Shown here: in pieces, positions 34,149 to 43,211 of the stretch
How the letters are laid out: each line of letters starts with the position of its first letter
Numbering within the stretch: the stretch's first letter is position 1
DNA from: Pilimelia terevasa
GTDB taxonomy: Bacteria > Actinomycetota > Actinomycetes > Mycobacteriales > Micromonosporaceae
Length of the DNA: 64,000 bases
NCBI RefSeq assembly: GCF_014647915.1
Contig: NZ_BMQC01000007.1
Location: 62,001 to 126,000 of the forward strand
Direction: 5' to 3'
Notes under the pieces: generated by a model
Database searches by the model: none
Told to the model about the DNA's origin: nothing
The model's input: the letters and a program-made list of their open reading frames with translations, nothing else
Position numbers and translations under genes: made by a program

Positions 34149-34361
34149 GTGGCCAGGACGCCGCAGGTCGACGGCGAGCTCGCGGAGGTCAGGTTCCTCA
34201 CCGTCGCCGAGGTGGCCACGGTGATGCGCGTGTCGAAGATGACCGTGTACCGGCTGCTGCACGGCGGCGAGCTGGCCGCCGTGCGGGTGGGCCGCTCCTT
34301 CCGGGTGCCCGAGCACGCCGTGCACGAGTACCTGCGCGGCGCGTTCTCCGAATCGGCGTGA
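34149..34361 (+). CDS. BldC-like MerR-type DNA-binding protein
   Basis: A 70-aa protein that is nearly all winged helix-turn-helix: FLTVAEVATVMRVSKMTVYRLLHGGELAAVRVGRSFRVPE. It lacks the dimerisation helix of classic MerR proteins, as in BldC, which binds direct repeats cooperatively and controls development timing in Streptomyces. GTG 34149 follows GGGGTGA. The neighbourhood with bS22, an epimerase and an acyltransferase is conserved in actinobacteria, supporting the call; whether this is the BldC orthologue or a paralogue is undecided. Confidence 0.82.
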   Translation: MARTPQVDGELAEVRFLTVAEVATVMRVSKMTVYRLLHGGELAAVRVGRSFRVPEHAVHEYLRGAFSESA

Positions 34362-34372
34362 CCGGGGCCGGG

Positions 34373-34402
34373 TTGGTCGTGGCCCGCGGGGTTCGTTACG
34401 CT
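34373..34402 (+). promoter_or_regulatory. Promoter of the bS22 transcript
   Basis: TTGGTC (34373-34378), 18-bp spacer, TACGCT (34397-34402). The start would give an approximately 245-nt untranslated leader before bS22. Within it, ATG 34454 opens a 16-codon frame (stop 34502-34504) after AGGGA; whether it is translated is unknown. No other feature was recognised in 34403-34640. Confidence 0.5.
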
Positions 34403-34655
34403 GAGGCCCGACCGCTGACCGCCATGTCCCCACCGGGTACCCCAGGGACGGCCATGAGCACTCCGGGTGGCCCGCTCCGTGCGGGTCTGTCGCGTGGTGG
34501 GTGAACCCCCGCGCCGCGACGTCCGGCGTGCAGGGCCATCCTGACGCCCGGTGCCCGCGGACGCGACGTGTCGCCGGTCCGGTGTCCAGTTTCTGGGGTC
34601 GCACCGTGCCGGGCGTCGCGCCCGGTACGCCGACCCGGGTAGGGAAGGCTTTCGT

Positions 34656-34757
34656 ATGGGCTCGGTGGTCAAGAAGCGCCGCAAGCGTATGGCTAAGAAG
34701 AAGCACCGCAAGCTGCTGCGCAAGACCCGCGTCCAGCGTCGTCGTCTCGGCAAGTAG
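34656..34757 (+). CDS. Small ribosomal subunit protein bS22 (AURKAIP1/COX24 domain)
   Basis: A 33-aa, extremely basic protein ([19 protein letters not shown], then [14 protein letters not shown]): 20 of 33 residues are Lys/Arg. It matches bS22, the small protein found in mycobacterial 30S subunits near the decoding region. ATG 34656 follows a GGGAAGG site at 34642-34648. Lower-GC codons (AAG, CGT) than the neighbours are consistent with high expression. Confidence 0.93.
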   Translation: MGSVVKKRRKRMAKKKHRKLLRKTRVQRRRLGK

Positions 34758-34795
34758 CCACGACCGGTCGACCGCTCCACGGTGAGGGAGGTGTC

Positions 34796-35911
34796 ATGCA
34801 CCCGTCCCACCGTGGCGCGGCGGCCGACCGTGCCCCGCGGGCGGCTCCGGTCGCCCAGGCTGTGGTCGTCACCGGCGTCAGCCGGTACCTGGCGGCCACC
34901 GTCGCCGCCCGGCTCGCGGCGGACCCGCGCGTCGGCCGCGTCGTCGGGCTCGACGCCGCCGCCCCGCCGGCCGACGTCGCCCCCCAGCTCGACGGCGTCA
35001 CCACGGTGGTCGCCGAGCCGCACCGCGCCGCCGACGTCCTCGCCGACCTGCGCGCCGACGTGGTCGTGCACATGGCCGTCACCAGCCGCCCGCCCCGGGC
35101 CGACGACGCCGACGACGACGCCAAGGAGCGCAACGTCATCGGCACGATGCAGCTCCTGGCGGCCTGCCAGCGCGCGCCGCTGCTGCGCAAGCTGATCGTC
35201 CGGTCCTCCACCGCCGCCTACGGCGCCTCGTTCAAGGACCCGGCGGTCTTCACCGAGGAGACCGCGCCCCGGGCCACCCCGCGCGGCGGCTTCGCCCGCG
35301 ACATCCTCGACATCGAGGGCTACCTGCGCGGCTTCGCCCGCCGCCGCCCGGACGTGCTGGCCACGGTCCTGCGGTTCGCGCCGATCATCGGCTCGGCGGC
35401 CGACACGACACTGACCCGGTACTTCGCCAGCCCGTTCGTGCCGACCGTGCTGGGGCGGGACCCGCGGCTGCAGTTCGTCCACCTCGACGACGTGCGGGAG
35501 ATCCTGCACGAGGCGGTCGTCGGCGCCCACCCCGGCACGTTCAACGTCGCGGGCGCCGGGGTGCTGACGCTGTCCCAGGCGATCCGGCGGGCGGGCCGGA
35601 TCCCGGTGCCGGTACCCGAGCAGGGGCTGTCGGCGGCCGCGGCGCTGGCCCGCGGGCTCGACCTCGGCGGGTACGGCTTCGACCAGCTCGACCTGTTCGT
35701 GCACGGCCGGGTGGTGGACACCGCCCGGCTCGTGGCCGAGTTCGGCGTCACCCCCCGCACGACCGCCGAGGCGTTCGACGACTTCATCCGCGCCCACCGC
35801 GGCGGCACCGTCCTGCCCGCCACCCAGGTCGCCGCCGTGGAGCAGGCGCTGCTGGACGGCATCCGGCGCATCCGCGCCGCCCGCCCGGAGGCCGCCGATG
35901 TCGCCGGTTGA
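34796..35911 (+). CDS. NAD-dependent epimerase/dehydratase family protein
   Basis: A 371-aa extended short-chain dehydrogenase/reductase. The usual N-terminal GxxGxxG is altered: VVVTGVSRYLAATVAARLA, so cofactor binding may be atypical. Other landmarks are VVVHMAVTSRP, the SSTAAYGAS active-site serine region, LRFAPIIGSAADTT and the LQFVHLDDVREIL motif. It is followed, with a 14-bp overlap, by a lysophospholipid acyltransferase; this pair is conserved next to bS22 in actinobacteria, suggesting a lipid or envelope role. ATG follows GGGAGGTGTC. Confidence 0.85.
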   Translation: MHPSHRGAAADRAPRAAPVAQAVVVTGVSRYLAATVAARLAADPRVGRVVGLDAAAPPADVAPQLDGVTTVVAEPHRAADVLADLRADVVVHMAVTSRPPRADDADDDAKERNVIGTMQLLAACQRAPLLRKLIVRSSTAAYGASFKDPAVFTEETAPRATPRGGFARDILDIEGYLRGFARRRPDVLATVLRFAPIIGSAADTTLTRYFASPFVPTVLGRDPRLQFVHLDDVREILHEAVVGAHPGTFNVAGAGVLTLSQAIRRAGRIPVPVPEQGLSAAAALARGLDLGGYGFDQLDLFVHGRVVDTARLVAEFGVTPRTTAEAFDDFIRAHRGGTVLPATQVAAVEQALLDGIRRIRAARPEAADVAG

Positions 35912-36767
35912 CCCGCCCCCGGCCACCGACCCGTGGGACCGGCGGGTCGCCGACGCGCTGGCGTTCCTGCGCGGCCGGCTGACCGGCCAGTACGAGGTCG
36001 ACGAGTTCGGCTTCGACGCGCAGCTCACCGAGCGGGTGTTCCTACCGATGCTGCGGCGGCTGTACCAGGACTGGTTCCGCACCGAGGTGACCGGCCGCGA
36101 GTTCCTGCCCGAGAAGGGCGGCGCCCTCGTCGTGGCCAACCACGCGGGGACGGTCGCGCTGGACGGGCTGATGCTGTCGGTGGCCGTCCACGACGCCCAC
36201 GACCCCGCCCGGCACCTGCGGCTGCTCGGGGCGGACCTGGTGTTCACCACGCCGGTCCTGTCCGAGCTGGCCCGCAAGATGGGCACCACGGTCGCCTGCC
36301 ACGCCGACGCCGAGCGCCTGCTGCGCACCGGGGAGCTGGTCGGCGTGTTCCCGGAGGGCTTCAAGGGCGTGGGCAAGGGCTACGCCGAGCGGTACCGGCT
36401 CCAGCGGTTCGGGCGCGGCGGATTCGTGGCCTCGGCGCTGCGCACCGGGCAGCCGATCCTGCCGGTGGCGATCGTCGGCGCCGAGGAGGCGTACCCGATG
36501 CTCGCCGACATCCAGCCCCTGGCCCGGCTGCTCGGCCTGCCGTACTTCCCGGTCACGCCGACCTTCCCGGCGCTGGGGCCGCTGGGCCTGCTGCCGCTGC
36601 CCAGCAAGTGGCTGATCGAGTTCTGCCCGCCGATCTCCACGGCCGGCCGGTCGGAGGCCGCCGACGACCCAATGGTGGTGTTCGACCTCGCCGACGAGGT
36701 CCGCGAGACGATCCAGTCCACCGTCGACCGACTGCTGGCCCGCCGCCCGGACCCGTTCGGCCCGTGA
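35898..36767 (+). CDS. 1-acylglycerol-3-phosphate acyltransferase family protein
   Basis: A 289-aa PlsC-superfamily acyltransferase, probably membrane-associated, acting in phospholipid or glycolipid synthesis. The catalytic motif is VVANHAGTVALDG, i.e. His and Asp separated by six residues rather than the textbook four, as in this actinobacterial branch. The second motif is GVFPEGFKGVGKGY, and the third region is PILPVAIVGAEEAYP. ATG 35898 overlaps the epimerase gene, giving translational coupling. Confidence 0.87.
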   Translation: MSPVDPPPATDPWDRRVADALAFLRGRLTGQYEVDEFGFDAQLTERVFLPMLRRLYQDWFRTEVTGREFLPEKGGALVVANHAGTVALDGLMLSVAVHDAHDPARHLRLLGADLVFTTPVLSELARKMGTTVACHADAERLLRTGELVGVFPEGFKGVGKGYAERYRLQRFGRGGFVASALRTGQPILPVAIVGAEEAYPMLADIQPLARLLGLPYFPVTPTFPALGPLGLLPLPSKWLIEFCPPISTAGRSEAADDPMVVFDLADEVRETIQSTVDRLLARRPDPFGP

Positions 36768-36770
36768 CGG

Positions 36771-36792
36771 GCCGGCCGCCGCGCCGGCCGGC
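36771..36792. terminator. Hairpin between convergent genes
   Basis: GCCGGCC (36771-36777) pairs with GGCCGGC (36786-36792) in the 25-bp gap between convergent genes. Confidence 0.5.
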
Positions 36793-38067
36793 TCAGGCGA
36801 GCGCGCGCAGGTCGAGGGTGTGCCACCGGGTGTTGCCGGTACCGCCGGTGGACCACCACAGCCACCCGTCGCGGCTGTTGACCAGCCCGACACCCTGCGC
36901 CACGACCAGCATCCGGCGCCGCGCCAGGTCGTACAGCAGCAGCTCCTGCTGACTGTCGGCCGCCCCCTGCTCACTGGCCCGGGTCAGCACCTCGAACCGG
37001 TCCAGCACGGCCACGTCCGTGACCGCCGCGCTGGTCCCGGGCCCGGCGATCTCGCGGCGGCCGCCGCCGTCGGGCCGCATCGCGTCCAGCCGGGACGGGC
37101 CGGCGTCGCCGAGGACCTGCACCCGGCACCACTGCGGGCCGCAGGCGACCAGGTCGCTGGTGCCGGCCGGTACCTCGGCGCGCTGGTTGGTGGCCAGGTT
37201 GAACCGGGCCGGCTGGCCGTGGTCCTCGGCGGCGCTGACCAGCCACGGCCAGGCCGACTGGGTCCACTGGCCGGGCAGGTCCCGGACCGTGACGGCGCCG
37301 CCGGTCAGCGGTACCGACCGCAGTTGCGTCACCGGGGTCGCCCCGGCGCCGACGGCGACCCAGCGCAGCCGGTCCTCGGCGACGACCAGGTCGTACGCGG
37401 AGTGGAAGAAGGCCAGCGCCCCCGTGTCGGCGGTCAGCCGGACCGGCTCCCCCGCCCCGCGCGCCGCCGCCGTCCACAGGCTGCTGGACGCCGCGCCGCC
37501 GGTGCCGCTGACGGTCTCCGCCCAGATCAGCGTGTCCCCGGCGACGGTCAGGCCGCCGAACAGCGGGTCGGCGCCGACCGGCAGCGCGCGCAGCGTCCGG
37601 GCCTGGCCGCCGCGGTGCAGGACGAGGCGCAGGGTGCGGCCGTCGGGGGTCGGCGCGGTGCCCACCGAGGTGTCGGCGTCCAGCAGCAGGGCCGGGTCGT
37701 AGGCCGGGCCGTCGGGCAGGTGCGCGGGCAGCGCGCCGGTCCGGGCCGCGGGGTACGCCTCGCCCAGGGGTACCGGGCGGCCGGTGTCGCGCTCCCGCCA
37801 GCGCGGGCCGAGCAGCAGCAGGCCGGCGGCGGCGACGGCGAGGGCCAGGACGGCCACGCCCGGCGACCACGAGCGCAGCGGCGACCGGCGGCGCCGCCCG
37901 CCGGACTCCGCCGCCGCGGACTCGCGGGCGGCGGCGGCCGCGGCGGCCCGCCCGGCCGACCCCGGCCCTTTGCCGACCGGCCCGCCCGGGTCGTCGTCGG
38001 GCGCCGCTCCGCGCGCCCGCGCGATCGCCCGGGCCCGCCCCGCCGCGCCGGGGCCGTGGTCGGTCAA
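36793..38067 (-). CDS. Membrane-anchored beta-propeller-like protein
   Basis: A 424-aa protein. An Ala/Arg-rich cytoplasmic N-terminus (about 65 residues) precedes one membrane anchor ([18 protein letters not shown]); the remaining 330 residues form repeated beta-strand blocks ([46 protein letters not shown]) like a TolB/YVTN-type propeller exposed outside. Two cysteines in [10 protein letters not shown] may bridge. The TTG at 38067 overlaps the stop of the HAD gene (TTGA), which fixes the start by coupling. Function unknown. Confidence 0.72.
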   Translation of the reverse strand: MTDHGPGAAGRARAIARARGAAPDDDPGGPVGKGPGSAGRAAAAAAARESAAAESGGRRRRSPLRSWSPGVAVLALAVAAAGLLLLGPRWRERDTGRPVPLGEAYPAARTGALPAHLPDGPAYDPALLLDADTSVGTAPTPDGRTLRLVLHRGGQARTLRALPVGADPLFGGLTVAGDTLIWAETVSGTGGAASSSLWTAAARGAGEPVRLTADTGALAFFHSAYDLVVAEDRLRWVAVGAGATPVTQLRSVPLTGGAVTVRDLPGQWTQSAWPWLVSAAEDHGQPARFNLATNQRAEVPAGTSDLVACGPQWCRVQVLGDAGPSRLDAMRPDGGGRREIAGPGTSAAVTDVAVLDRFEVLTRASEQGAADSQQELLLYDLARRRMLVVAQGVGLVNSRDGWLWWSTGGTGNTRWHTLDLRALA

Positions 38068-38912
38068 CGGGTGGCCGCCCGGCGCCGGAACACCGCCATG
38101 CCCGCCGTGACGCCGCCGACGACGGCGCCCGCCGCGAGCGCGGTGGGGATGGCCAGCCGGGCGGCCTTGCGGCCGGTGCGGAAGTCGCGGACCTCCCAGC
38201 CGCGGTGCCGGGCCTCCCGGCGCAGGGCGCTGTCGGGGTTGACGGCCACGGCGCGGCCGACCGCGCTGAGCATCGGGATGTCGTTGGCGGAGTCGCTGTA
38301 GGCGGTACAGCGGGCCAGGTCCAGCCCCTCGGCGGCGGCGATCCGGGCGATGGCCTCGGCCTTGGCCGGGCCGTGCATGAGGTCGCCGACGAGGCGTCCG
38401 GTGTAGACGCCGTCCTCGATCTCCGAGACGGTGCCGATGGCCCCGGTCAGGCCGAGCCGCCGGGCGATCATCCGGCCGATCTCCACCGGCGCCGCGGTGA
38501 CCAGCCACACCCGCTGCCCGGCGGCGAGGTGGGTCTCGGTCAGCGCGCGGGTACCGGGCCAGATCCGGTCGGCCATCAGCTCGTCGTAGATCTCCTCGCC
38601 GATGACCTCCAGTTCGGCGACGCGCCAGCCCTCGATGAACGCGAGCGCCATCTCGCGGGCGCGGTCCATGTGGCCGGCGTTCTCGGTGGCCAGGACGCGG
38701 AAGCGGAGCTGCCCCCAGGCGAACCGGGCCAGGTCGCCGGCGGTGAAGTAGCTGCGCGCGGCGAGGCCGCGGGCGAGCCAGTAGATCGAGGCGCCCTGCA
38801 TGATCGTGTTGTCGACGTCGAAGAACGCCGCCGCGGCGGGGTCGGGCGGCATGGCCGCCGCGTCCGGGTCGACCGGCAGCATCGGGAGCGGGTCCTGCCC
38901 CTGTCTGCCCAT
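38064..38912 (-). CDS. HAD-IB family phosphatase with C-terminal membrane anchor
   Basis: A 282-aa HAD-superfamily subfamily IB (SerB-like) hydrolase. Motif I is [11 protein letters not shown], motif II is VTAAPVEI, and motif IV is [13 protein letters not shown] hydrophobic C-terminal helix ([22 protein letters not shown]) would tether it to the membrane. ATG 38912 follows AGGAGGGACGCGG; the frame extends upstream without similarity. Members of this family next to acyltransferases are candidate phospholipid head-group phosphatases; here that is inference. Confidence 0.88.
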   Translation of the reverse strand: MGRQGQDPLPMLPVDPDAAAMPPDPAAAAFFDVDNTIMQGASIYWLARGLAARSYFTAGDLARFAWGQLRFRVLATENAGHMDRAREMALAFIEGWRVAELEVIGEEIYDELMADRIWPGTRALTETHLAAGQRVWLVTAAPVEIGRMIARRLGLTGAIGTVSEIEDGVYTGRLVGDLMHGPAKAEAIARIAAAEGLDLARCTAYSDSANDIPMLSAVGRAVAVNPDSALRREARHRGWEVRDFRTGRKAARLAIPTALAAGAVVGGVTAGMAVFRRRAATR

Positions 38913-39083
38913 CCGCGTCCCTCCTCGCCCGCCGCCGCGCCCGGCTCCGCCCGTCCCTGCGAGCGTATCGGCCCGCGCGGGCCGGGGACCGCACGCGGTG
39001 CCGGCGCGCCCCGGAGCGCGGCGGGCCGGCACCGCGTGCGCTCCGGTCGCCGGTGGGTGGCACGCGCCGCCGCGGGCGGCGGT

Positions 39084-40211
39084 TCAGTCGCGGGCGGCCG
39101 CGGGGGCGGGGGTGGTGAGCAGGTTGGGCAGCTCCAGCGACGGCGGCGGCAGGGGGAGCCCGCCGTCCTCCGGGGGCGGCGTCGTCTCGTCGGCGGTCGG
39201 CTCGGGCGTCGGGCCGCCGCGCGGCTGGGCGGTGGCCTCGTCCGGCGGCGTGGTCCCGCGGGTCCGGCCGTGCGGGGTGGCGCTGCGCTCGGGGGCGGCG
39301 GTGGTGGCCCGCGCCGAGGGCGTGGCCGCCACCCCGCACGGCCGCGGCTGCGGCTTGGGGCCGAGGTTGTCGGTACCGGCCAGGTCGGCCCCGCAGCTCA
39401 GCGCGTTGTTGAGGCTCTGGGCCCGCTTGGCCACCGAGTCCAGCAGCAGCAGCGACCACAGGGTGCGGCTGCGGTTGTTGACGCTGACCTGGCCGATCAG
39501 CCCGCCGAGTGCCATCCGGTGGCTGGTCACGAACGCGTCGATCGCCTGCAGGGGCGCCGGGTTGCGCTCCTTGACCGCCGCCGTGGTCAGCAGCCGCACG
39601 CCGTCGCGGACGTCGTTCTCCATGTCGGTGAGGACGCGGTCGTAGCTGGCGACGTTCTGCCGGACGGCCATCGCCTCGTCGACCCGGGTCTTGGCCAGCG
39701 CCAGGTGCCGCTCGCCACGCTCGACGTCGGAGGTGGTCAGGCCGATCGCGGCCCGCTCGGTCACCCGCTTGACCGAGTACAGGACGTCGCCGGGCATCGC
39801 GCTGTCGCTGGCGGCGGACATGCCGGAGAGCACGACGGCGCCGACGGTGACGCCGACCAGGGCGCTGATCCGGGCCTGGGTCCGGCTCAGGCGGGGCAGG
39901 AGGCGCCGCTGGCCGACGGCGACGACCGGCTCGGGGTCCGGCTCCTGCGCGGTGACGCCGATGCCCTGCCGCTCGGCGGTGGCCACCAGCAGGGCGCGCA
40001 GCCCCGTGCGGAACTCCTCCTCCGGCCCCGACCGGGCCGTCAGGGCGTCGCCGAGGTGCGCGGTCCGGCGGCTGAGACCGACGAGCGCGGTCAGCTCGTC
40101 GTCGGCGGGCGTGCGGGAGCGGCGCCGGCGGCTGACGGGGGGGTCCTCGGTCAGCTCGTGGAACCGTTCGGCCCGCAGCCGGCCGAAGAGTGTCGATCTC
40201 ACCGCGGGCAC
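39084..40211 (-). CDS. DUF5667 protein, probable anti-sigma factor for the BldN-like sigma factor
   Basis: A 375-aa single-pass membrane protein. The cytoplasmic N-terminus of about 125 residues contains FGRLRAERFHELTEDP and DELTALVGLSRRTAHL, followed by a membrane helix (ISALVGVTVGAVVLSGM) and the extracytoplasmic DUF5667 region (SAMPGDVLYSVKRVTERAAI, long helices), then a Pro/Thr-rich tail. In Streptomyces the gene next to bldN encodes RsbN, a membrane anti-sigma factor with this topology; the same order here supports that role. GTG 40211 is used. It is 163 bp downstream of the sigma gene, same strand. Confidence 0.72.
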   Translation of the reverse strand: MPAVRSTLFGRLRAERFHELTEDPPVSRRRRSRTPADDELTALVGLSRRTAHLGDALTARSGPEEEFRTGLRALLVATAERQGIGVTAQEPDPEPVVAVGQRRLLPRLSRTQARISALVGVTVGAVVLSGMSAASDSAMPGDVLYSVKRVTERAAIGLTTSDVERGERHLALAKTRVDEAMAVRQNVASYDRVLTDMENDVRDGVRLLTTAAVKERNPAPLQAIDAFVTSHRMALGGLIGQVSVNNRSRTLWSLLLLDSVAKRAQSLNNALSCGADLAGTDNLGPKPQPRPCGVAATPSARATTAAPERSATPHGRTRGTTPPDEATAQPRGGPTPEPTADETTPPPEDGGLPLPPPSLELPNLLTTPAPAAARD

Positions 40212-40374
40212 CTGCTTTCGTCGAAAGCTGCGGTGGCGGCGGGTCGGCCGCTGTGCAGTCCGGGAGTGGCGAGGAGTGTCGGTACTCCGGTCAACGGGCG
40301 GCGGACGTCGATGGTTACGGCTTTCGGGGTACGGGAGTCCGGTTCGGAGGGTGCGGCGGCGAGGGGGGTAGGGA

Positions 40375-41328
40375 TCACGGTCGGAAACCGTCCGGGAGTA
40401 GTCGGTTCAGGGCGCGGACAGCACGGTACTGGAGAGCCTTGATCGCGCCCTCGTTCTTGCCCATCGCCCGGGCGGTCTCGGCCACCGAGAAGCCCTGGAG
40501 GAACCGCAGGACGATGCACTCCTGCTGCTCGGGGTTGAGCTGCTTGACGGCGGTGAGCAGGGCGACGTTGGTGATGTGGTCGACGACGGCGGCCTCGGGG
40601 CTGCCCTCGGGGCCGTACTCCGGCTTGTCGGCGTCCATGACGTCGCCGGTGGTGACCTCCAGCCGGTACCGGCCGGACTTGAAGTGGTCGGCGACCAGGT
40701 TGCGGGCGATCGTCACCAGCCAGGCGCCCAGGTCGCGCCCCTGCCAGGTGAAAGAGCTGATCCGCTTCAGCGCCCGCAGGAACGTGTCCGAGGTGAGGTC
40801 CTCGGCGAGCTGGCGGTTACCGACCCGGAAGTAGATGAACCGGAACACCGTGTCCACGTACCGGTCGTAGATCAGCCCGAACGCCTCGGCCTCGCCGGCC
40901 TGCGCCCGCTCGACCAGCGCCCACACCTCGGCGGCCGGGTCGCCGCGCTCCGGCCGGCTCGGCGGCGGGGGCGGCGCGGCCGGGGGCGGCGGCCCCTCGG
41001 CGGTCTGCTCGGCGACGCGGGCGGTGCCGACGGCCGGGGCGGGCTCGGCCGGCTGCTCGGCCGGTCCGGGCTGCTGGGGCATCGGCGGGCGGGCCGGGCT
41101 GGGCACGCGCGCCCCGAGCGGCTTGGCGCTGTTGCTCGCGCCGGGCCGGGTGTGCGGGTCGGTGTGCGGCCGGTTGCGGGTCCGCTTGACGCTGTCGCCG
41201 CCGCGCACGGCGACACTGAGGCTCACCATGTCGTGCAGGGCCGCGCCGAGCATGGAGAGCCCGTCGGCCAACGCCTGCCGGGCCGGGGTGCCGGGGCGGA
41301 GTCCACCGGTGTGGGCGTACCCGGTCAT
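40375..41328 (-). CDS. bldN: ECF sigma factor, BldN-like
   Basis: A 317-aa sigma-70-family factor. Region 2 contains AFGLIYDRYVDTVFRFIYFR, TSDTFLRALKRI and GAWLVTIARNLVADHFK; region 4 contains AVKQLNPEQQECIVLRFLQG and AETARAMGKNEGAIKALQYR. An N-terminal extension of about 130 Pro/Ala-rich residues is much longer than in ordinary ECF factors, reminiscent of the pro-sequence of Streptomyces BldN. Position two genes from rex-hemA matches bldN loci. ATG 41328 follows GAGGTGAATGC. Expected role is control of aerial growth or sporulation genes. Confidence 0.82.
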   Translation of the reverse strand: MTGYAHTGGLRPGTPARQALADGLSMLGAALHDMVSLSVAVRGGDSVKRTRNRPHTDPHTRPGASNSAKPLGARVPSPARPPMPQQPGPAEQPAEPAPAVGTARVAEQTAEGPPPPAAPPPPPSRPERGDPAAEVWALVERAQAGEAEAFGLIYDRYVDTVFRFIYFRVGNRQLAEDLTSDTFLRALKRISSFTWQGRDLGAWLVTIARNLVADHFKSGRYRLEVTTGDVMDADKPEYGPEGSPEAAVVDHITNVALLTAVKQLNPEQQECIVLRFLQGFSVAETARAMGKNEGAIKALQYRAVRALNRLLPDGFRP

Positions 41329-41698
41329 GCATTCACCTCGCTGATCCGCTGGGTGGGTGTCCGCCGCTGCGGTGGGCGGTGCGACGCCGCCCGGCGAATG
41401 GCGATGGGTGGGTCGTTCGCGTCCGCACACCGCGGGGCGCGGTGGGTGGGGGGCGCGAAAACGGGCACAGCGGCCTCCTCAGGATGAGGGGTGGCGACTC
41501 GATACGAAAACGGACGAGTCAGCCTGAACCCGATGATAGGTCACTGTCCCCGGGTGTGCTGATTCTCTTTCTGGGAGTGGAATTCTTCCCTTGATCCCGC
41601 AAATGAAGTCGCACAGATTGTCCGTCCCGTGTGTCGCCACGCGGCGGCGCGCGGAACTTTCGGGGTACACACGGTGCTGGTGTCCTGTGCCACACTTT
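41329..41698. promoter_or_regulatory. Long control region between bldN and the AMP-binding gene
   Basis: This 370-bp divergent gap is lower in GC than its surroundings between about 41500 and 41700. It contains an imperfect dyad with GACTCG (41496-41501) and CGAGTC (41515-41520), 13 bp apart, which extends outward with one mismatch. No gene was found. It probably integrates developmental control of bldN, but no known regulator box could be assigned with confidence. Confidence 0.4.
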
Positions 41699-42961
41699 GT
41701 GGCCGTGGAGGAGTCCCGCGAACCATTGCGCCGCCATCCTGCCTCGCCGTCCGAGAGTCCCCGTGCCGTGCCGGATCATCGAGATTTAGCCGAATATGTA
41801 CGCACAGCGGCGGCCCATTCGCCGGGCCGGCCGGCCTTCCGCACCGCGAGCCGGCTTCTCACCTGGGGGGCGCTGGACGCGCGGGTCGAGGCGCTGGCCA
41901 GCGAGTTCGCCGCCCTGCGGCCGGCGGCGCCGGCGGCCGGGGGCGGCGGCTGCCCGCCCCGGCTCGTCCTCGCCCTCGCCGACGGGCTCGACTTCGCCGC
42001 CGCCTACTTCGGCTGCCTGCGCGCCGGCCTGGTGGCCGTGCCGGTCGACCCCCGCGCCCCGGCCGGCTGGCGGGCGCACGTCCTCGCCGACAGCGGCGCC
42101 GCGGCCGTGCTCGACGCCGACGGGATCCGGCACACGTCACCCGTACCGGGGTCCTCCCCAGGCGGGGCCGAGGCGCCCGCCCTGCTGCTGTACCCCCCGT
42201 CGGGGTCGGCCGTGATGCTGCCGCACCGCGCGCTGCTCGCCCACCACGCCCAGCTCTCGCAGGTGGAGCCGCCGCTGGTCCGCGGGGACGACACGGTCCT
42301 CGTCGCCGCCCCGCTGCACCAGGTGTACGGGCTCAACTGCGGCGTCGGCGCCGTCGCCTACCACGGGGCGTGCGGCGTGCTGGCCGACCACACCGACCCG
42401 GCCGGCGTCCGGGAGCTGGTCGCCGCCCACCACGTGACGACCGTGCTCGGGGTCCCGTCGCTGTACGCCGGCTGGGCCGGGCTGCCCGGGGTGGACGCCG
42501 ACCTGGAGACCGTCCGGGTGGCCGCCTGCGGGCCGGTCCCGCCGGAGCCGGGCGTGGCGGCGCGGTTCACCGCCCGCACCGGCCAGCCGATCTTCTCCGG
42601 GTACGGCCTGGCCGAGGCCGGCCCGGTGGTCACCACCACGCTGGTCGACGCCGGGCGCCGCGCCGCCGCCGCGGACGGCGGCGTGCGGATCGGCTCCCCG
42701 CTGCCGGGCGTCCGGGTGGGGCTGCGCGCCCCCGACGGCCGGCTGGTGCCCGTCGCCCCGCACGCCGACGCCGCCCCGGCGCGCGGCGAGCTGGCCGTCA
42801 GCGGACCCAACCTGTTCACCGGCTACTGGCCCGACAGCCGCGGCGGCCCGGACCGGGACGGCTGGTGGGCCACCGGCGACCGCGCGTACGCCGACGTCAA
42901 CGGGGTCCTCTACCTTGAGGGGCGCGGCGGCCCCGGACCGCGGGCCGCGGAGGGGGAGTGA
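41699..42961 (+). CDS. Degenerate AMP-binding (acyl-CoA synthetase-like) protein
   Basis: A 420-aa relative of ANL adenylating enzymes. The large N-terminal domain is recognisable (LAEYVRTAAAHSPGRPAF, APLHQVYGLNCGV, IFSGYGLAEAGPVVTT, LAVSGPNLFTGYW, DGWWATGDRAYADVNG). The Thr/Ser/Gly-rich phosphate loop is replaced by LLLYPPSGSAVMLPHRAL, lacking the TSGTTGxPKG motif. The protein stops shortly after the hinge Asp region, so the C-terminal domain with the catalytic lysine is absent. It may be a non-catalytic binding protein. GTG 41699 or 41705 are possible starts. Confidence 0.72.
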   Translation: MAVEESREPLRRHPASPSESPRAVPDHRDLAEYVRTAAAHSPGRPAFRTASRLLTWGALDARVEALASEFAALRPAAPAAGGGGCPPRLVLALADGLDFAAAYFGCLRAGLVAVPVDPRAPAGWRAHVLADSGAAAVLDADGIRHTSPVPGSSPGGAEAPALLLYPPSGSAVMLPHRALLAHHAQLSQVEPPLVRGDDTVLVAAPLHQVYGLNCGVGAVAYHGACGVLADHTDPAGVRELVAAHHVTTVLGVPSLYAGWAGLPGVDADLETVRVAACGPVPPEPGVAARFTARTGQPIFSGYGLAEAGPVVTTTLVDAGRRAAAADGGVRIGSPLPGVRVGLRAPDGRLVPVAPHADAAPARGELAVSGPNLFTGYWPDSRGGPDRDGWWATGDRAYADVNGVLYLEGRGGPGPRAAEGE

Positions 42962-42962
42962 C

Positions 42963-43211
42963 GTGGGCGAGCCGCGGCTGACGCTGATCACCCGGGCCGG
43001 CTGCCACCTGTGCGACGAGGCGAAGGCGACCCTGGCCCGGGTCGCCGCCGACACCGCCGCCGGCTGGTGGGAGGTCGACGTGGCCGCCGACATCGAGCTG
43101 GAGCGCGAGTACGGCGACCGCGTCCCGGTCCTGCTCCTCGACGGCCGCGAGCACGGCTACTGGCGGGTGGAGGAGGAGCGCCTGCGGCGCGACCTGGCGG
43201 CCCCCCGGTGA
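42963..43211 (+). CDS. Glutaredoxin-like thiol-disulfide protein
   Basis: An 82-aa thioredoxin-fold protein of the DUF836/glutaredoxin-like group, with an N-terminal active site CHLC in LITRAGCHLCDEAKATL and a cis-Pro region in DRVPVLLLDG. It is cytoplasmic and may act with mycothiol or thioredoxin reductase. GTG 42963 follows a purine-rich GGAGGGGGAG site, one base after the upstream stop, and its stop overlaps the next GTG (GTGA). The frame extending upstream to 42915 was not used. Confidence 0.85.
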   Translation: MGEPRLTLITRAGCHLCDEAKATLARVAADTAAGWWEVDVAADIELEREYGDRVPVLLLDGREHGYWRVEEERLRRDLAAPR

